From positions 62,001-126,000 of the forward strand of contig JAVSML010019093.1 in the NCBI GenBank assembly GCA_038503035.1: 64,000 bases of DNA. The letters run 5' to 3'. The translations under genes were made by a program, and so were the position numbers. This stretch comes from Crocodylus rhombifer (lineage: Eukaryota > Chordata > Crocodylia > Crocodylidae). This document shows positions 63,906-64,000 of the stretch, in pieces. Position 1 is the first letter of the stretch; each line of letters begins with the position of its first letter. The notes beneath the pieces were generated by a model, which worked only from the letters and a program-made list of their open reading frames with translations, ran no database searches and had not been told where the DNA came from.

Positions 63906-64000
63906 TGCTTGAGATAAATCGGTAAATGCATAACTATTTGGTTCGTTCTGCCAGCTACAACATTACAATGGTGGCTCATGTTTATTCTGTGGTCTATCAC

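Larger units (their letters stand above)
59948..64000 (-). other. TMEM164: TMEM164 intron, 3' part (unfinished at window edge)
   Basis: No exon for the upstream transmembrane region was found, so the 5' coding exon(s) lie right of the window. The intron holds a 1.1-kb GC-rich hAT element (61343-62444) and a CR1 fragment (63.38-63.91 kb). 59.95-61.3 and 62.45-63.37 kb show no recognisable repeats. Confidence 0.75.

Overview
The window looks like vertebrate, sauropsid nuclear DNA, and a crocodilian source is favoured. CR1 retrotransposon 3' ends are present on both strands, MIR-type SINE relics occur, and there are many nonautonomous hAT-like DNA transposons with GC-rich cores. Coding DNA is sparse and split into short exons with canonical splice sites. 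The crocodilian call rests on remembered resemblance of the CR1 and hAT copies and was not tested by a search.

Two protein-coding genes are recognisable, arranged tail to tail. AMMECR1 (+ strand) contributes only the end of its last intron, its terminal coding exon (888-1002) and a long 3'UTR that probably ends near 4.65 kb or 5.36 kb. TMEM164 (- strand) fills about 9.7 kb to beyond the right edge. Five coding exons (59898-59947, 47264-47330, 28150-28228, 15300-15400, 14705-14911) join in perfect phase into 504 nt. They encode the last 167 residues of the protein, which I equate with human residues about 131-297. A probable ~5 kb 3'UTR follows, with an AATAAA at 9704-9699. The TMEM164 promoter and 5' coding exon(s) lie outside the window. 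From memory, the human locus on Xq23 has the same convergent AMMECR1-TMEM164 order, which supports both calls.

The rest is intergenic (about 4.65-9.68 kb) and intronic, with introns of 0.39, 12.7, 19.0, 12.6 and more than 4 kb. These spaces hold transposon relics: CR1 fragments, MIR fragments, a probable solo LTR, small hAT-type MITEs, and several 0.3-1.3 kb elements whose AT-rich inverted termini flank a very GC-rich core. A degenerate hAT transposase copy (52.4-55.3 kb) carries a CR1 insertion in one terminus and has a second partial transposase copy next to it. Long open frames in the GC-rich cores are composition artefacts, not genes.

The main unexplained observations are two strong hairpins in the AMMECR1 3'UTR (one with RFX-like half-sites as arms), related GC-rich cores shared by elements with unrelated termini, and the nested hAT/CR1 structure. 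I saw no credible RNA gene, CRISPR array or operon. All boundaries were read by eye.
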